A DNA stretch of 64,000 nucleotides, from assembly GCF_014644535.1 (NCBI RefSeq), contig NZ_BMKW01000004.1, positions 248,001-312,000 of the forward strand. Direction: 5' to 3'. A program made the translations under genes and the position numbers. Of this stretch, positions 62,441 to 64,000 are shown one piece after another (the first letter of the stretch is position 1; each line of letters opens with the position of its first letter). The notes under the pieces were generated by a model, which had not been told where the DNA came from, ran no database searches, and saw nothing but the letters and a program-made list of their open reading frames with translations. The stretch is from Neoroseomonas lacus. GTDB taxonomy: Bacteria > Pseudomonadota > Alphaproteobacteria > Acetobacterales > Acetobacteraceae.

Positions 62441-63166
62441 ATGGTGGGAACGATGGTGGTGATCGGTGCGACCGGCGCGGTGGGGGCGGCGCTCGCCCGC
62501 CGTCGCGCGGCGCAGGGCGACCGGCTGGTCCTCGTGGCGCGCGACGGGCAGCGCCTGGCCGCCCTCGCGGCGGAGCTGCCCGGCAGCCTCGCCGTCGCGG
62601 CCGATGCGACCGACCCCGCCGCGCTGCGCGCCGCGCTGGCCGGGGCCGGGCCGGCCATCGACGGCCTCGCTTATTGCGTCGGCTCGATCGCACTGAAGCC
62701 GCTGAAGCGCACGACCGAGGCCGATTTCCTCGACGCCTTCCGGTTGAATGCGCTGGGGGCCGCGATCGCCGTGCAAGCGGCGCAGGAGGCGTTGGTCACC
62801 GCCGGCGGGGCGGTGGTGCTGTTCTCGACCATCGCGGCGCGGGCCGGCTTTCCGAACCATGCCGCCATCGCCGCCGCCAAGGGGGCGGTGGAGGGGCTGA
62901 CCGTTGCCCTCGCGGCCGAACTCGCGCCGGCAGTGCGGGTGAACTGCATCGCCCCCTCCCTGACCCGCAGCGCCATGGCGGCGCCGCTGATCGGCAACTC
63001 GCAAATGGCCGAGGCGATCGCCAGGCAACACCCCATCCCGCGCCTCGGCGAGGGCGCGGATTCCGCCGCGCTGGCGGATTTCCTGCTGTCGGCGGCGGCG
63101 GGCTGGATCACCGGCCAGGTCTTCGCGGTCGATGGCGGGCGGTCCACCGTCCGCACGCGCGGGTGA
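62441..63166 (+). CDS. SDR family protein lacking the catalytic tyrosine
   Basis: This is a 241-residue short-chain dehydrogenase-fold protein with a shortened nucleotide motif, GATGAVG (9-15). K147 of the YxxxK motif is kept, but the Tyr position is I143 (HAAIAAAK). S129/T130 are in FSTIA. NCIAPSLTRS matches the post-active-site loop of the family. GGGGGAAG precedes ATG. It is followed 34 bp later by the photolyase-related gene on the same strand, with which it is probably co-transcribed. It diverges from sixA. Confidence 0.8.
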   Translation: MVGTMVVIGATGAVGAALARRRAAQGDRLVLVARDGQRLAALAAELPGSLAVAADATDPAALRAALAGAGPAIDGLAYCVGSIALKPLKRTTEADFLDAFRLNALGAAIAVQAAQEALVTAGGAVVLFSTIAARAGFPNHAAIAAAKGAVEGLTVALAAELAPAVRVNCIAPSLTRSAMAAPLIGNSQMAEAIARQHPIPRLGEGADSAALADFLLSAAAGWITGQVFAVDGGRSTVRTRG

Positions 63167-63200
63167 CGCGCCGTCACGCGTCGCCGCGGGTGGGGACGCC

Positions 63201-64000
63201 ATGACCGCCGGCTCGATGCGCGTGGTCCTCGGCGACCAATGTGCGCGCGACCTTGCCTCGCTGCGGGACCTCGACCCCGCGCGCGACACGGTGCTGATGA
63301 TGGAGGTGCAGGCGGAATGCACCTATGTGCCCCACCATCCGCAGAAGATCGTGCTGTTCCTCTCGGCGATGCGCCATTTCGCGCGTGCCCTCTCGGCGCG
63401 GGGCGTGCGGGTGGACTACATCCGGCTCGACGACCCGGCGAACACGCAATCCTTCACCGGCGAGGTGCAGCGCGCCGCGCGGCGCCACCGCCCCGTGCGC
63501 ATCGTGGCAACTCATCCGGGCGAATGGCGCGTGTTGCAGGGCATGGAGGGCTGGCAGGACGCCACGGGCGTGCCGGTCGAGATCCGCGAGGACACCCGAT
63601 TCTTCTGTCCGTTGCCGCGCTTCCGCGCCTGGGCGGCAAGGCGCAAGCAATACCGGATGGAGTTCTTCTACCGCGAGATGCGGCGCGAGACCGGGTTGCT
63701 GATGGAAGGCGACGACCCGGTCGGCGGACAATGGAACTACGACGCCGAGAACCGCGCCGCCCTGCCCAAGGGCCTCGTGCCGCCCGCACCGCTGCGTTTC
63801 GCCCCCGACGACATCACCCGCGAGGTCATCGCCCTCGTCGCCGAGCGCTTCGGCGCGCATTTCGGCGATGTGGCGGGTTTCGCCTGGCCGGTCACCGCGA
63901 AGGAGGCGCGCGCCGCGCTCGACGACTTCATTCGCCAACGGCTGCCAAGCTTCGGCGGCTACCAGGACGCCATGGCGGTCGGGCAGCCGACGCTGTTCCA
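63201..64000 (+). CDS. Cryptochrome/photolyase-related protein (FeS-BCP type), 3' end cut off
   Basis: About 266 residues are visible; the gene runs off the right edge. The N-terminal LGDQCARDL stretch, the VQAECTYVPHHPQKIVLFLSAMRHFA-type segment (about 35-60), YIRLDDPANTQ and EDTRFFCP match the deoxyribodipyrimidine photolyase-related family of iron-sulfur bacterial cryptochromes and (6-4) photolyases. The FAD and 4Fe-4S-binding C-terminal half lies outside the window. ATG at 63201 has GGTGGGGA upstream; an in-frame ATG at 63216 is an alternative start. Confidence 0.85.
   Translation, partial: MTAGSMRVVLGDQCARDLASLRDLDPARDTVLMMEVQAECTYVPHHPQKIVLFLSAMRHFARALSARGVRVDYIRLDDPANTQSFTGEVQRAARRHRPVRIVATHPGEWRVLQGMEGWQDATGVPVEIREDTRFFCPLPRFRAWAARRKQYRMEFFYREMRRETGLLMEGDDPVGGQWNYDAENRAALPKGLVPPAPLRFAPDDITREVIALVAERFGAHFGDVAGFAWPVTAKEARAALDDFIRQRLPSFGGYQDAMAVGQPTLF

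Noticed and set aside
1-64000. tRNA genes, rRNA, CRISPR arrays, transposases or prophage
   Set aside because: No sequence in the window resembles these; gaps between genes are mostly too short.

Overview
This 64 kb window is GC-rich and densely coded. Many neighbouring genes overlap by 4 bases (ATGA or GTGA), and most start sites have AGGAGG-type ribosome binding sites. The gene mix (TRAP transporter, molybdenum hydroxylase, Mrp antiporter, PqiABC, FeS-type photolyase relative) suggests a chromosomal segment of an alphaproteobacterium, probably a Rhodospirillales/Acetobacteraceae (Roseomonas-like) bacterium. That placement is inferred from style and content, because the window holds no rRNA or other marker gene. 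I saw no tRNA, CRISPR array, transposase or phage gene.

Layout. 1-2680: the start of a formylglycine-type sulfatase/phosphonate monoester hydrolase, an SDR and an MFS carrier. 2715-12827: an inositol-degradation locus (iolE and iolD on minus; iolG, an SDR and an inositol monophosphatase on plus). It runs into an ABC importer of the FbpABC/AfuABC type, whose permease and ATPase genes are separated by a 350-bp inverted-repeat element. 12828-14550: a group III truncated haemoglobin divergent from a frameshifted Rrf2/NsrR-like regulator, which has no stop codon before the next SDR. 14645-22107: a TetR regulator divergent from a three-subunit molybdenum hydroxylase and a TRAP transporter. 22108-31106 (all minus): intradiol dioxygenase, SLC13-type carrier with RCK_C domains, MarC protein, exported hypothetical protein, AbgT-family carrier, M20 dipeptidase and porin.

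31570-43489 is one tightly packed plus-strand unit: RND adaptor and pump, a seven-gene Mrp-type antiporter without a canonical MrpA, and an AsmA-family protein. 43578-47217 (minus) encodes glutaminase, an MFS carrier and L-asparaginase. 47524-51120 (minus) is pqiABC. Two related copies of a dispersed hairpin repeat lie in the gaps 43488-43573 and 47422-47520. 51176-56392 holds two Asp/Glu-racemase-fold proteins with altered catalytic cysteines and an uncharacterised five-gene catabolic operon (two MBL-fold hydrolases, class II aldolase/adducin, CMD protein, beta-hydroxyacid dehydrogenase). 56389-64000 holds glpD, gltA with a clear terminator, a small nuclease-like protein, a CHAD protein overlapping sixA, a tyrosine-less SDR and a photolyase-related protein cut off by the window edge.

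The candidates most worth following are the inositol locus joined to a sugar-phosphate-type importer, and the RND-Mrp-AsmA unit with its altered antiporter subunit. Next come the TRAP-linked molybdenum hydroxylase, the 52.7-56.4 kb catabolic operon, and the regulator-SDR frameshift/fusion.
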